Source of the DNA: Pedobacter foliorum
Lineage (GTDB): Bacteria; Bacteroidota; Bacteroidia; Sphingobacteriales; Sphingobacteriaceae
Assembly: GCF_013266735.1 (NCBI RefSeq)
Contig: NZ_JABSNU010000001.1
Coordinates: 124,001-188,000 of the forward strand
Reading direction: 5' to 3'
Length of the DNA: 64,000 bases
The notes under the pieces were generated by a model that was not told the DNA's origin, searched no databases, and saw only the letters and a program-made list of their open reading frames with translations. Numbering within the stretch: the stretch's first letter is position 1; every line of letters begins with the position of its first letter. Shown here piece by piece: positions 1 through 8,909 of the stretch. Both the position numbers and the translations under genes were made by a program.

Positions 1-79
1 TGGCGATCAGACTTACTTCATGAAATATCCTGGATTGGAGTGGTGTGTCAGCATTATTGCCGATCAATTGAGAATGTAG
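1..79 (+). CDS. 3' end of an unidentified protein (cut by window edge)
   Basis: An open frame enters from the left edge (codons begin at base 2) and runs 25 residues to a TAG at 77-79. The tail reads like ordinary coding sequence with aromatic residues and a WCVSIIADQLRM end. I do not recognise the family. It points towards the sulfur operon that ends at 393 on the other strand, so the two would converge. Confidence 0.4.
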   Translation, partial: GDQTYFMKYPGLEWCVSIIADQLRM

Positions 80-392
80 CCGTCTTATACCGTTAATCAT
101 CAAAAGAGTTGCCTGTTTTAAAGTAACAAATTTAATGAAATCTTATTATTCTAACTGAAGTATTAGATTCCCTGAAATATTCGTATTCATTTTATGCTGA
201 TTTTAGATCACAAAGCTCAATTTTTACTTTCCGAAAGGCTCAACATTAGAAACATGGATTGTAAAAATAAAAGCAACAAATGAGCCATATAGTAAATAAA
301 AATTGAGCCTTAGAACAAATAACAATTCAATTAAAGTGAAGAAATTTGTTGCTACAACATATTTCGCAGGATGTAAACAAACCCATGGGTTG
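80..392. other. Intergenic stretch, no gene seen
   Basis: About 313 AT-rich bases lie between a gene fragment on the plus strand and the 3' end of the minus-strand sulfur operon. The only structure I see is an 11-bp inverted repeat, GCTCAATTTTT at 215-225 and its complement at 298-308, with a spacer of about 70 bases. That is too far apart to be a simple terminator. No RNA gene is recognised. Confidence 0.5.
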
Positions 393-806
393 TTAATGAG
401 GTAGTTTATTTTTTATTACACCGTAGCCGTAAGTCCCAATCAATGCCCCAAGTACAACAATTCCCATAGACCAGTAACCGTATCCGATATTCACAAACAT
501 TGGTCCGGGACAAGCCCCAGTTAGTGCCCAACCCAACCCAAAAATTAATCCTCCTATAAGGTAACGCTTCCAGCTCTTATCCTTATCATGGAAGATGATT
601 TGGCCACCCTGGATATCTTTCAGTTTGATTTTTTTGATCAGGTACACGGTGATAAGGCCAATTACTACAGCAGTACCTATAATTCCATACATATGGAACG
701 ATTGGAAGCGGAACATTTCCTGAATTCTGTACCAGGAAATCGCTTCAGATTTTGCCATTACAATGCCAAATAGTATTCCAGTCAGTATAAATTTTATTCC
801 TTTCAT
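393..806 (-). CDS. YeeE/YedE-type transporter half, DUF6691 family
   Basis: A 137-residue inner-membrane protein, half the length of a full YeeE/YedE (TsuA-like) sulfur-compound transporter. It has about four hydrophobic segments, the SEAISWYRIQEMF stretch typical of DUF6691 after the first helix, and the GACPGP cysteine motif near residue 97 that in YeeE proteins handles thiosulfate. It starts 4 bases after the stop of the companion half (811-1368), so the two halves are probably made together and pair in the membrane. It is the last gene of the minus-strand sulfur operon. Family assignment is firm; the transported substrate (thiosulfate or a related sulfur species) is inferred from family and context. 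Confidence 0.85.
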   Translation of the reverse strand: MKGIKFILTGILFGIVMAKSEAISWYRIQEMFRFQSFHMYGIIGTAVVIGLITVYLIKKIKLKDIQGGQIIFHDKDKSWKRYLIGGLIFGLGWALTGACPGPMFVNIGYGYWSMGIVVLGALIGTYGYGVIKNKLPH

Positions 807-810
807 GTTT

Positions 811-1368
811 TTAAAATATTAATGGTAATAAAAAATGTGTCATCATCAGGCCGCCTGCAAAGAAACCAATTACTGCAATTAGGGAAGGGAGTTGTAGGTT
901 TGATAAACCACTAATGGCATGTCCGGATGTACAACCTCCCGCGTAACGGGAGCCAAAGCCTACTAAAATCCCACCAAACAATAGGATTATGATGCCCTTA
1001 GGCGAGCTGATGAATTCGTAACCGAAGATCTGCGAGGGATTTAGTTGCCCGTCAAAAGTAATGTTCAGCTTAGCTAGGTCATTAATTGTAGCTTGCGAAA
1101 GCTCAACAGGCGCTTCACTCTTGAGTAGGGTTGCCGCAATTACACCACCAATAATAGATCCAAAAAGAAACAGCAGGTTCCATTTCTGAGTCTTCCAGTC
1201 GAAATCAAAAAAAGAGTTTCTTTTTCCGGCACCAGCAATAGTACACAAGGTTCTCAGATTGGAGGAAAAGCCAAAGGATTTTCCAAAAATAAGAAGTAAG
1301 ATCATAACAAAGGCAATGGCAATTCCAGAGGCATACCATGGCCAGGGTTGTTTAAGTATTTCCAGCAT
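811..1368 (-). CDS. YeeE/YedE family transporter half
   Basis: A 185-residue membrane protein with the signature GGCTSGHAISGLS near residue 144, the second conserved cysteine motif of YeeE/YedE (sulf_transp) transporters. Helices lie near residues 12-30, 65-82, 125-142 and 163-182. It sits 6 bases downstream of the persulfide dioxygenase gene and 4 bases upstream of the DUF6691 half, so it is translated within the same operon. The two together carry both cysteine motifs normally found in one polypeptide. The likely role is moving thiosulfate or another oxidised sulfur product of the neighbouring enzyme. Direction of transport cannot be read from the sequence. Confidence 0.85.
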   Translation of the reverse strand: MLEILKQPWPWYASGIAIAFVMILLLIFGKSFGFSSNLRTLCTIAGAGKRNSFFDFDWKTQKWNLLFLFGSIIGGVIAATLLKSEAPVELSQATINDLAKLNITFDGQLNPSQIFGYEFISSPKGIIILLFGGILVGFGSRYAGGCTSGHAISGLSNLQLPSLIAVIGFFAGGLMMTHFLLPLIF

Positions 1369-1374
1369 ATTATT

Positions 1375-2799
1375 TTATTGGTTGTTCATTTTACTTGGAC
1401 AAACGTAATCGGATATTTGGAGTTTTCCCGATTCCTTGATAGCCTTAAAGCCACCTTTAACGTCGATTAGGTTATCAAAGCCACGAGCGCGAAGAATGGA
1501 GTTGAAGATCATTGATCTGTATCCCCCAGCGCAATGGACGTAATAAATCCTGTCCCTGTCAATTTTGGGCATATTTTCATTAATGTTGTCCAGTGGTACA
1601 TTTTTGGCATTTAATAAATGCTCAGAAAAGTGTTCAGATGGCTTACGGACATCAAGAATATTTGAACTTCCGGATTTCTCCATTCGGTCAGCCAATTGGT
1701 CTGCTGTTATGGAAATAATTTCGTCTGTTTCTCTTCCACTTTTAATCCAGGCATCAATTCCGCCTTTAAGGAAACCGATAGCATGGTCATAACCTACTCT
1801 TGATAATCTGGTCACTACTTCTTCTTCTCGTCCCTCATCGGTAATCAGTAGAATCTGCTGGCTGATGTCCGGTATCAATGCGCCCACCCATGGTGCAAAA
1901 CCACCGTCAATACCAATGTTAATTGAATTGGGAATAAAGGCTTTTGCAAACAACTGCGCATCCCTGGTATCCAGCAGTACAGCACCGGTTTCATTTGCCA
2001 GGAATTCAAAAGGTTCGGGCGTTAACGCATGAGTACCTTTTTCAAGTACCGCGGTAAAGCTGTCGTATCCTTCTCTGTTCATCTTAACGTTCATAGGGAA
2101 ATAGGCTGGGGGTGGGGTCAGCCCTTCTGTTACCTCTTTGATGAATTCTTCTCTGGTCATATCGGCTCTCAATGCATAATTGGTTAATTTCTGGTGTCCC
2201 AGGGTATCTGTAGTTTCTTTGCTCATATTTTTGCCACAGGCAGATCCGGCGCCATGTGCAGGATACACAACAACATCATCGTTTAGCGATATTATTTTTT
2301 GACGCAGGGAATCAAATAAAATGCCTGCGAGCTCTTCCTGAGTCATGTGTGCTGCTTTCTGTGCAAGGTCCGGACGACCCACATCTCCTATAAATAGCGT
2401 ATCTCCGGAGAACAATGCAGTTTCCTGGCCTTGTTCGTCAATGAGCAGGTAAGAAGTGGATTCCATGGTGTGTCCAGGGGTATGTAAAACTTTAATAGTA
2501 AGCTTACCTAGCTTAAAGATCTCTCCATCTTTCGCAACATGAGCCTGGAAAGTTGGATTGGCATTAGGACCATAAATAATCGGTGCTCCGGTTTGTTTAG
2601 ACAAATCTATATGGCCCGAAACAAAATCTGCGTGAAAATGTGTTTCAAATACATATTTAATGTTCGCTTTATTTGTAATGGCTTTTTCGATATAAGGAGC
2701 GACTTCTCTTAAAGGATCGATAATGGCAGCCTCATTTCCTGATTGGATGTAGTAGGCACCTTGTGCCAAACAGCCGGTATAAATCTGTTCTATCATCAT
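1375..2799 (-). CDS. Persulfide dioxygenase-rhodanese fusion (CstB-like)
   Basis: A three-part cytoplasmic enzyme. An N-terminal metallo-beta-lactamase fold has H54-x-H56-x-D58 and a downstream HTPGH, followed by two rhodanese domains. In the first rhodanese the active-site loop has no cysteine (ITDEG near residue 321), so it is a pseudo-domain. The second carries the catalytic loop HCAGGYRS with C423. This MBL/pseudo-rhodanese/rhodanese order is that of CstB, which oxidises low-molecular-weight persulfides and releases thiosulfate. I start at the ATG at 2799, before MMIEQIYTGCL, because homologues begin there; an in-frame ATG at 2832 would add 11 polar residues. A GGTGA-N6-TCACC palindrome lies 62 bases upstream of this start. 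Confidence 0.88.
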   Translation of the reverse strand: MMIEQIYTGCLAQGAYYIQSGNEAAIIDPLREVAPYIEKAITNKANIKYVFETHFHADFVSGHIDLSKQTGAPIIYGPNANPTFQAHVAKDGEIFKLGKLTIKVLHTPGHTMESTSYLLIDEQGQETALFSGDTLFIGDVGRPDLAQKAAHMTQEELAGILFDSLRQKIISLNDDVVVYPAHGAGSACGKNMSKETTDTLGHQKLTNYALRADMTREEFIKEVTEGLTPPPAYFPMNVKMNREGYDSFTAVLEKGTHALTPEPFEFLANETGAVLLDTRDAQLFAKAFIPNSINIGIDGGFAPWVGALIPDISQQILLITDEGREEEVVTRLSRVGYDHAIGFLKGGIDAWIKSGRETDEIISITADQLADRMEKSGSSNILDVRKPSEHFSEHLLNAKNVPLDNINENMPKIDRDRIYYVHCAGGYRSMIFNSILRARGFDNLIDVKGGFKAIKESGKLQISDYVCPSKMNNQ

Positions 2800-2860
2800 C
2801 TTTTCTGTTTTTTTAATCGTTTTGTGTTTCACAAATTTCGTTGGAAAGTCAGGCCTGGAC

Positions 2861-2876
2861 GGTGACTAAAATCACC
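2861..2876 (-). promoter_or_regulatory. Crp/Fnr-type operator before the CstB-like gene
   Basis: GGTGACTAAAATCACC is a perfect 5-bp-arm palindrome with a 6-bp centre, the geometry of CRP-type sites (TGTGA-N6-TCACA). It lies between the TauE gene and the CstB-like gene. A sister site sits before the TauE gene at 3727-3742. The likely ligand is the Crp/Fnr protein encoded at 3751-4395; this is inferred from context and its recognition helix. Confidence 0.6.
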
Positions 2877-2885
2877 TAAGCGTTT

Positions 2886-3680
2886 TTATGTTAAAATTTC
2901 TTTTACAATAATATAAATGCCCATAACCAGAACAAACCAGCCAAACCCTTTTTTCAGTTGCGCTCCAGCAATTCTTTTGCCGATAAGGTTTCCGACGAGC
3001 AGGCCCGTTACGGCAATTGCGCTAACGCTGAGTAGGAATTTCCATTGAATATCAAAATGACCAAGGTCGCCTACAAAACCAATCAGGGAATTCAGTGCGA
3101 TAACGAGCAAAGAAGTTCCGATTGCTTTTTTCATAGGAAGCTTCAATAAGAATACCAGTGCGGGAATTAATAGAAAACCTCCGCCTGCGCCTAATAGTCC
3201 AGTTACCAGTCCAATAGAAACGCCATAGCCCAGAAGTTTAAAGAATTTAATGCAGTCTTTGCAGTCCTGTTCCTGTGTATCATCATGTTTGCTTCGAATC
3301 ATGCTTATCGAGGCCATTAACATCAATACTCCGAAAAGCAACATGGTAGCTAATGAACTACTTATGGAATGGCCCGCCATAGGGAATAAATGGATTGGGA
3401 TAGCTGGAACGATAAATTTTCTGGTGACAAATACGGTTACAATGGAAGCCGCCCCAAAGAAGAAGGCGGCTTTTAGGTTCAACTGACCTCTGCGATAGTT
3501 ATTGACTGCCCCAATTAGGCTGGTCGAGCCTACTATAAAAAGAGAATAGGATGTAGCCAGTAGGGGGCTGATCCCAAAAAGATACACCAATACAGGCATG
3601 GTTAAAATCGAGCCACCTCCACCAATCAGGCCCAGAGAGATGCCAATAAATGCCGCCGCTGAATACGCAATAACTTCCAT
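2886..3680 (-). CDS. Sulfite exporter TauE/SafE family protein
   Basis: A 264-residue inner-membrane protein with two homologous halves, each opening with a glycine-rich helix (GLIGGGGSILTMPVL near residue 18 and GLLGAGGGFLLIPAL near residue 162), as in TauE/SafE anion exporters. About eight hydrophobic segments are visible, with a charged loop containing a CKDC pair near residues 139-142. In staphylococcal cst loci a TauE protein likewise accompanies CstB. The probable role here is removal of sulfite or another sulfur anion. It sits 53 bases upstream of the dioxygenase ORF, with an operator in that gap, and downstream of the regulator. Confidence 0.85.
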   Translation of the reverse strand: MEVIAYSAAAFIGISLGLIGGGGSILTMPVLVYLFGISPLLATSYSLFIVGSTSLIGAVNNYRRGQLNLKAAFFFGAASIVTVFVTRKFIVPAIPIHLFPMAGHSISSSLATMLLFGVLMLMASISMIRSKHDDTQEQDCKDCIKFFKLLGYGVSIGLVTGLLGAGGGFLLIPALVFLLKLPMKKAIGTSLLVIALNSLIGFVGDLGHFDIQWKFLLSVSAIAVTGLLVGNLIGKRIAGAQLKKGFGWFVLVMGIYIIVKEILT

Positions 3681-3726
3681 TTTTAATCTATTTTAGACAA
3701 AATTGGAAGTTCTGACAGGCGATAAC

Positions 3727-3742
3727 GGTGACTTAGGTCACT
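3727..3742 (-). promoter_or_regulatory. Crp/Fnr-type operator before the TauE gene
   Basis: GGTGACTTAGGTCACT has GTGAC and GTCAC arms around a 4-bp centre (equivalently GTGA-N6-TCAC). It lies in the 70-bp gap between the regulator stop (3751) and the TauE start (3680). It shares GGTGACTnAnnTCACY with the site at 2861-2876. Two such sites in front of two genes of one operon make chance unlikely, but binding is inferred. Confidence 0.6.
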
Positions 3743-3750
3743 CTGATGAA

Positions 3751-4395
3751 TTATTTAAGATATTCAATGTAATTTCTGTGCAGTATCACTTCTCGGCGCT
3801 GTTCCATTTTTTTCAGTAGTCTTGAAATTACCTCTCGTGAAGAATTAAGATCGTTGGCGATTTCTCCATGCGTGATGGATAATGATCTGGTTTTTAGATC
3901 ACTGAATTTTTTCTCCAGATAAAATGCCAACCGTTCATCCATACTCTTAAAAGCAATATTGTCAATCACGGTCAATAATTCCTCAAAACGACTTCTATAG
4001 GTTTCCAGTACAAAATAGTACCAGGTTTTATATTCTTTCATTAATGTATCCATCAGCGATATTGGAATCATCAATCCTATAGTTGGTTCAATGGCCCTAG
4101 CCATTACCTCGCTGGTTTCCTGTTTGGTTGCACAGATCATAGACAACGCACAGGCATTGCCTGGTTGTAGGTAATACATAAAAAACTCATTACCGTCCTC
4201 TCCTTGACGATACAGTTTAACCAGTCCCTCAACGATTAGTATTGTAGATCGCATATTTTGGCCGGTATGCATGAGCATTTCGTTTGCAGCAAAGGTCTTC
4301 AATGAGCCGTTTTCGATCAATACTTCTTTTAATTTGGGCTCAAAAGAGGGAAAAAGGGAATTTATATAGGTTTGTATAGTGGGTTCAGCATTCAT
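3751..4395 (-). CDS. Crp/Fnr family transcriptional regulator of the sulfur operon
   Basis: A 214-residue protein with an N-terminal cyclic-nucleotide-binding-type beta-roll (about residues 15-120), a long dimer helix and a C-terminal winged helix. The recognition helix reads SSREVISRLLKKM: R187, E188 and R192 have the same RExxxR spacing with which E. coli CRP reads GTGA half-sites. FNR iron-sulfur cysteines are absent, but C82 and C88 lie in the effector domain and could sense sulfane sulfur (inference). It is the first gene of the operon; the two GTGA-N6-TCAC sites lie between it and its downstream genes. No such site was seen before its own start. Confidence 0.85.
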   Translation of the reverse strand: MNAEPTIQTYINSLFPSFEPKLKEVLIENGSLKTFAANEMLMHTGQNMRSTILIVEGLVKLYRQGEDGNEFFMYYLQPGNACALSMICATKQETSEVMARAIEPTIGLMIPISLMDTLMKEYKTWYYFVLETYRSRFEELLTVIDNIAFKSMDERLAFYLEKKFSDLKTRSLSITHGEIANDLNSSREVISRLLKKMEQRREVILHRNYIEYLK

Positions 4396-4481
4396 GTCTT
4401 ACGGCCTGTTAGTACTTTGCGAAATTACTAATTAACTGCGTTAGTGCCTAATTTATCATGTTTAGCCATCTTGGGAAACCG

Positions 4482-4518
4482 GGTCTTGTTAGCTGTATTT
4501 ATTTCATCTAACAAGACC
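4482..4518 (-). terminator. Stem-loop after the hemicellulose operon
   Basis: GGTCTTGTTAG at 4482-4492 and its exact complement at 4508-4518 form an 11-bp stem with a 15-base AT-rich loop. It lies just beyond the stop of the VOC gene (4538) on the minus strand and before the regulator gene. No clear U-run follows, so it may be a processing or stabilising hairpin rather than a classical terminator. Confidence 0.5.
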
Positions 4519-4537
4519 TCTGATCTCACCGCAGATG

Positions 4538-5059
4538 TTAATTTAGCGAACCAATGATTTCCACAAAATTGCCATCAGGATCCTGAACAAGCATAAAATG
4601 CAGGTCTTTGTTCAGTGGGGTCGGGGTGCTACCCAAAAACTTGACTTTTTGTTTGGTCAGTCTTTCAATAACCGGTTTCAATGACTTTACATTGATGGTT
4701 ATATACTGCATTCCCAAATCGTCCTGAACATAAGTAGGTTTGCGATGAGCCGCCTTCTTTTCAAAACTCATCAATTTAAATTCCGTGGCCTCCGAACTGT
4801 TTTCCAATTTCAGAATTGTGATCGAAAAAGGAATGCCTCCGGAAAGTCCCGATCGTTTTGTGAAATCCTTGTCCAGGCTGAATCCGCCGGCCTTAACCAT
4901 GCCAATGCCGTTGGTATAAAAATCTAAGGCCCGGTCCAGGTCTGAGACGACCACACCGATATTGATCACTTTGCTGGAAAAATTACTTTGGGAGAAGGCT
5001 GCTTTGCTATTTATCATAATCGATAGCACCACAAGTGTTTTAAGAATAGTTTTATACAT
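4538..5059 (-). CDS. Secreted VOC (glyoxalase-fold) family protein
   Basis: A 173-residue protein with a signal peptide (hydrophobic residues 5-18, cleavage probably after AAFSQ near residue 24), followed by a single vicinal-oxygen-chelate fold: a first beta-alpha-beta unit from INIGVVVSDLDRALDFYTN and a second ending in HFMLVQDPDGNFVEIIGS, whose final Glu is the usual metal ligand. VOC proteins cover lyases, dioxygenases and resistance proteins, and an exported one is uncommon. It is the last gene of the GH29-GH10-esterase-ThuA operon (27 bases after the ThuA gene), so a role on plant-wall-derived compounds is possible but not shown. Confidence 0.78.
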   Translation of the reverse strand: MYKTILKTLVVLSIMINSKAAFSQSNFSSKVINIGVVVSDLDRALDFYTNGIGMVKAGGFSLDKDFTKRSGLSGGIPFSITILKLENSSEATEFKLMSFEKKAAHRKPTYVQDDLGMQYITINVKSLKPVIERLTKQKVKFLGSTPTPLNKDLHFMLVQDPDGNFVEIIGSLN

Positions 5060-5086
5060 TTTTTTTTGTGTTCAGGTAAGTGATAT

Positions 5087-8023
5087 TTATTGAATAACTT
5101 TCATAATTCCGTTCATAATTCTCCAATGCCCTGGGAAGGAGCAGATGTAAGGGTAATCGCCAGTAGCCATCGGCACTTTAAAACGAAGTTTATACTTGCC
5201 CTCCGGGTTAACCAGTGTGCTGGCAAATAGTACCTCGGGCATTTTAGGTACATATTGTTGATCTGCACCTTTGGGATCCTGAGCGAGTTTATCTGCCGCT
5301 GCCCCTACCTTTTCCATACTGCCTCGCTGAAGGATCAGCAAATTGTGCTGCATGAAATCTATATTAGAAAACTCCACTTCAACAGTTGTTCCTGCCTTAA
5401 CAGTGAAAGTCTTCTGTTCGAATTTCATGGCATTTACAATTGGAGTGATTTTTATGATCTGATCAGGCTTTCCCGTTGAAGCTTCCGGTTCAGCCGGTTT
5501 GCCCTTAGTCATGGCCATTTCATGCCCTTGATGAGTGCCGGCAGCTGATTTTTCATGTTTATCGAGTGCGACTTTCAGGGCCTCTTTGATCCATCTGTCT
5601 TCGTTATTCTGGCCTAGTCCGGCCATTGCCTGCAGTTCTTTGCCAAGTTCAGCAGATTCAGGTAAATCGGCTACTTTCAATATGGCTGCAAGCCTGGTGT
5701 TTAAGTTCGGATCGTTCAGCAGACCTGCCTTACTGATCGCCTGAAGTGACGCAGAGCTTGCCGGCAAAACCTGTAAAGCGGCTTTCCGCACCCCTGCGGA
5801 AGGGTGTTTCAGTGCTTCCACAGCCACGCTGAAAGCTTCTGAATCTGAACCTTCCAAAAGATTAAGGCCTTGTAATGTCCACAATGCATGAATTGCAGGG
5901 GCATTGATGCCCAGCTCGTCCACAGTTTTGTCTTTGATCAGCTTGTAAAGCTCCGGTGCTATTGCTGTATTTTTATCTTCTACAATCAGTCGCTGCGCGG
6001 TCATTCTCCAGAACATATTATCGCTGACCAAACCCAGCAGCAGGGACGCATTGTCTTTTCTGTTCAGGGATTTGATAGGGGCTGGTTTTGCGTTGTTGTA
6101 CACAACCCGATAGATCCTGCCGTGTGTTCGGTCTCTTAAGGGATTGATATAGGCGTTTCCTTTTCCGTTTTCAAATCCCTGCGGAGTAGGGTTGTGCTGG
6201 ATAATGAAGTTGTACCAGTCCAGAACCCAGACTGCGCCGTCAGGACCAACCTCGGTTTGCACAGGTCCAAACCATTCATCAGCGCTCGCTACAAAGTTCC
6301 AGCCGTCTTTTTCGGCAAAACCTGAGCCAGAAGGTTCTAATATGGCCTCGTGCACTACACGACCGGTAGGTTCATTCACAAAAGCGATTTTATTCCAGTA
6401 TCTTTTAGGGAAGTTTCTGGCGGTGTAAAGATTATGGCCTGCCGCTGCAGTAAAACCGTTGAATACGTCAACCTGACGGAGGTTTTTAGTCACTACATGC
6501 ATTGCGTAATGGCCGTCAATCTTATCGATTGATTTATCTGCCGGCTGTTTGATCCTGTCCAGGTAGCTAAAAGGGATACCCAGGAAAGCGCTGTGGGTAT
6601 TGTTGGCCGTGGATAGGAATATGTCATTGTTTTCAGAAAAACCAAGCCCCCATGTGTTGTTACTGGTGGCACCCATAAATTCAATATTTTTTCCGTCTAC
6701 ATCAAAGCGGTAGGCGCCCTGGTTGAACTTGGTAGATCCGTGAAAACCCGAATAGCCGACCGTACCCCAGATCTTATTGTCAAAGCCATAGTGCAGGCTT
6801 GACGGTCCGGCATGGGTATCATAAGTACCCCAGTTGCCCATAATCTTCTCACGAACGTCAGCTTTGTCATCACCGTCGGTATCTTTCAGGAAAATAAAGT
6901 CAGGGGCCTGGGCGATGATCACCCCGCCGTTTGCAAAAACGATGCTGGTGGGAATGTTGAATTTGTCCGCAAAGATAGTGAACTTGTCAGCCTTGCCATC
7001 ACCATCGGTATCCTCGCAGATTTTTATCCTGTCTTGTCCTTCGCCTTTTACATCCCTCACCGTGTTTGGATAATCCACCGTTTCTACAATCCACAACCGG
7101 CCGCGTTCGTCCCATGCCATGGCAATAGGCTTTAAAATATCTGGTTCTGATGCGAAAAGTTCCATTTTAAAATCTACCGGAGTCTGGGTCATCAGTTGAG
7201 ATTCATTTGGGTTCAGTGCGGCCTGTAGCTGAAAACCTCCTGGTCTTTTTTCATAGTTAGGTAATTTGGCATCAGAATAGGCAGGTATGGGTTTAGGTAG
7301 TTTATTCCACTCTTTTTTTGCAGTATTGTTTACCGCCCAAAGCAGGCCATTCTGCAACAATTTCAGAAAACCGGGGTTTCTCCAGGTACGTTCGTCATGT
7401 CCATATGCAGTGTAAAACACATTACCCTTGCCATATTTTTTTACCCAGGTGTAGGGCTCTTGGTGGTCTCCCTCTACGCGTTCTGTTAGTACGTGAATAT
7501 CCTTAGCCAGCTTATCGTGAACATAAGTCTCATCCCATGTAGTAAAATCCGTAATATCTTTCATTGCCGGATGTTTCTTGTCTGTTATGGTACTGGTGAA
7601 TTCGCCTGTACCATGTGTTTTGAATTGGCCGCCCACCATATCAATATAGGCCGGAGAATTCTGGAAGCACCAAGAGGCGCAGTGTACAGGGATGAAACCT
7701 TTACCGCTTTTCACAAAATCCAGTAAAGCTTTTTCCTGTGCAGGAGTAATCTGGTCGTGATTGGCATAAATCATTAAGCCATCATATTTGGCCAGGTTTT
7801 CCTCATTCAGATCATTTGGATCTGTGGTATAGGAAATATTGATTCCATTTTTGAAAAAATCCTGCGAGATGATCTCTGCGAATTTTTCGGAGTTGTGATT
7901 TTTACCCTGGTGGCCGAGTAATAGGATTTCCAGGCGCCGACCCTGATCTTTGCTGATTATGCTGCCTTTAAAGCTGATCATCGCGACCAGGAAAAGTGAG
8001 GCTAGTATAAGGTATTTTTTCAT
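5087..8023 (-). CDS. ThuA/beta-propeller dehydrogenase-like/HEAT/cupredoxin fusion protein
   Basis: A 978-residue exported protein with four parts. After a signal anchor (residues 1-22) comes a ThuA-type domain (about 30-240). Next is a membrane-bound-dehydrogenase-type six-bladed propeller (about 270-640) with DTDGDGKAD-like calcium motifs. HEAT-like helical repeats follow (about 660-840). A Pro/Glu-rich linker then leads to a C-terminal cupredoxin domain (about 855-978). The cupredoxin keeps the azurin-type copper ligands: His in MQHNL and Cys, His and Met in ICSFPGHWRIM. Such proteins occur in Bacteroidota and Planctomycetes next to carbohydrate genes; the reaction is not established. The copper site suggests the propeller's electrons leave through the cupredoxin (inference). 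The gene lies 28 bases after the esterase. Confidence 0.82.
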   Translation of the reverse strand: MKKYLILASLFLVAMISFKGSIISKDQGRRLEILLLGHQGKNHNSEKFAEIISQDFFKNGINISYTTDPNDLNEENLAKYDGLMIYANHDQITPAQEKALLDFVKSGKGFIPVHCASWCFQNSPAYIDMVGGQFKTHGTGEFTSTITDKKHPAMKDITDFTTWDETYVHDKLAKDIHVLTERVEGDHQEPYTWVKKYGKGNVFYTAYGHDERTWRNPGFLKLLQNGLLWAVNNTAKKEWNKLPKPIPAYSDAKLPNYEKRPGGFQLQAALNPNESQLMTQTPVDFKMELFASEPDILKPIAMAWDERGRLWIVETVDYPNTVRDVKGEGQDRIKICEDTDGDGKADKFTIFADKFNIPTSIVFANGGVIIAQAPDFIFLKDTDGDDKADVREKIMGNWGTYDTHAGPSSLHYGFDNKIWGTVGYSGFHGSTKFNQGAYRFDVDGKNIEFMGATSNNTWGLGFSENNDIFLSTANNTHSAFLGIPFSYLDRIKQPADKSIDKIDGHYAMHVVTKNLRQVDVFNGFTAAAGHNLYTARNFPKRYWNKIAFVNEPTGRVVHEAILEPSGSGFAEKDGWNFVASADEWFGPVQTEVGPDGAVWVLDWYNFIIQHNPTPQGFENGKGNAYINPLRDRTHGRIYRVVYNNAKPAPIKSLNRKDNASLLLGLVSDNMFWRMTAQRLIVEDKNTAIAPELYKLIKDKTVDELGINAPAIHALWTLQGLNLLEGSDSEAFSVAVEALKHPSAGVRKAALQVLPASSASLQAISKAGLLNDPNLNTRLAAILKVADLPESAELGKELQAMAGLGQNNEDRWIKEALKVALDKHEKSAAGTHQGHEMAMTKGKPAEPEASTGKPDQIIKITPIVNAMKFEQKTFTVKAGTTVEVEFSNIDFMQHNLLILQRGSMEKVGAAADKLAQDPKGADQQYVPKMPEVLFASTLVNPEGKYKLRFKVPMATGDYPYICSFPGHWRIMNGIMKVIQ

Positions 8024-8051
8024 TTGTTAGTGATTTGTGTGGTGTTTGGTT

Positions 8052-8909
<858 letters not shown>

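Noticed and set aside
215-308. 11-bp inverted repeat GCTCAATTTTT flanking about 70 bases
   Set aside because: Too widely spaced for a terminator, no coding content between, and AT-rich, so chance is likely.
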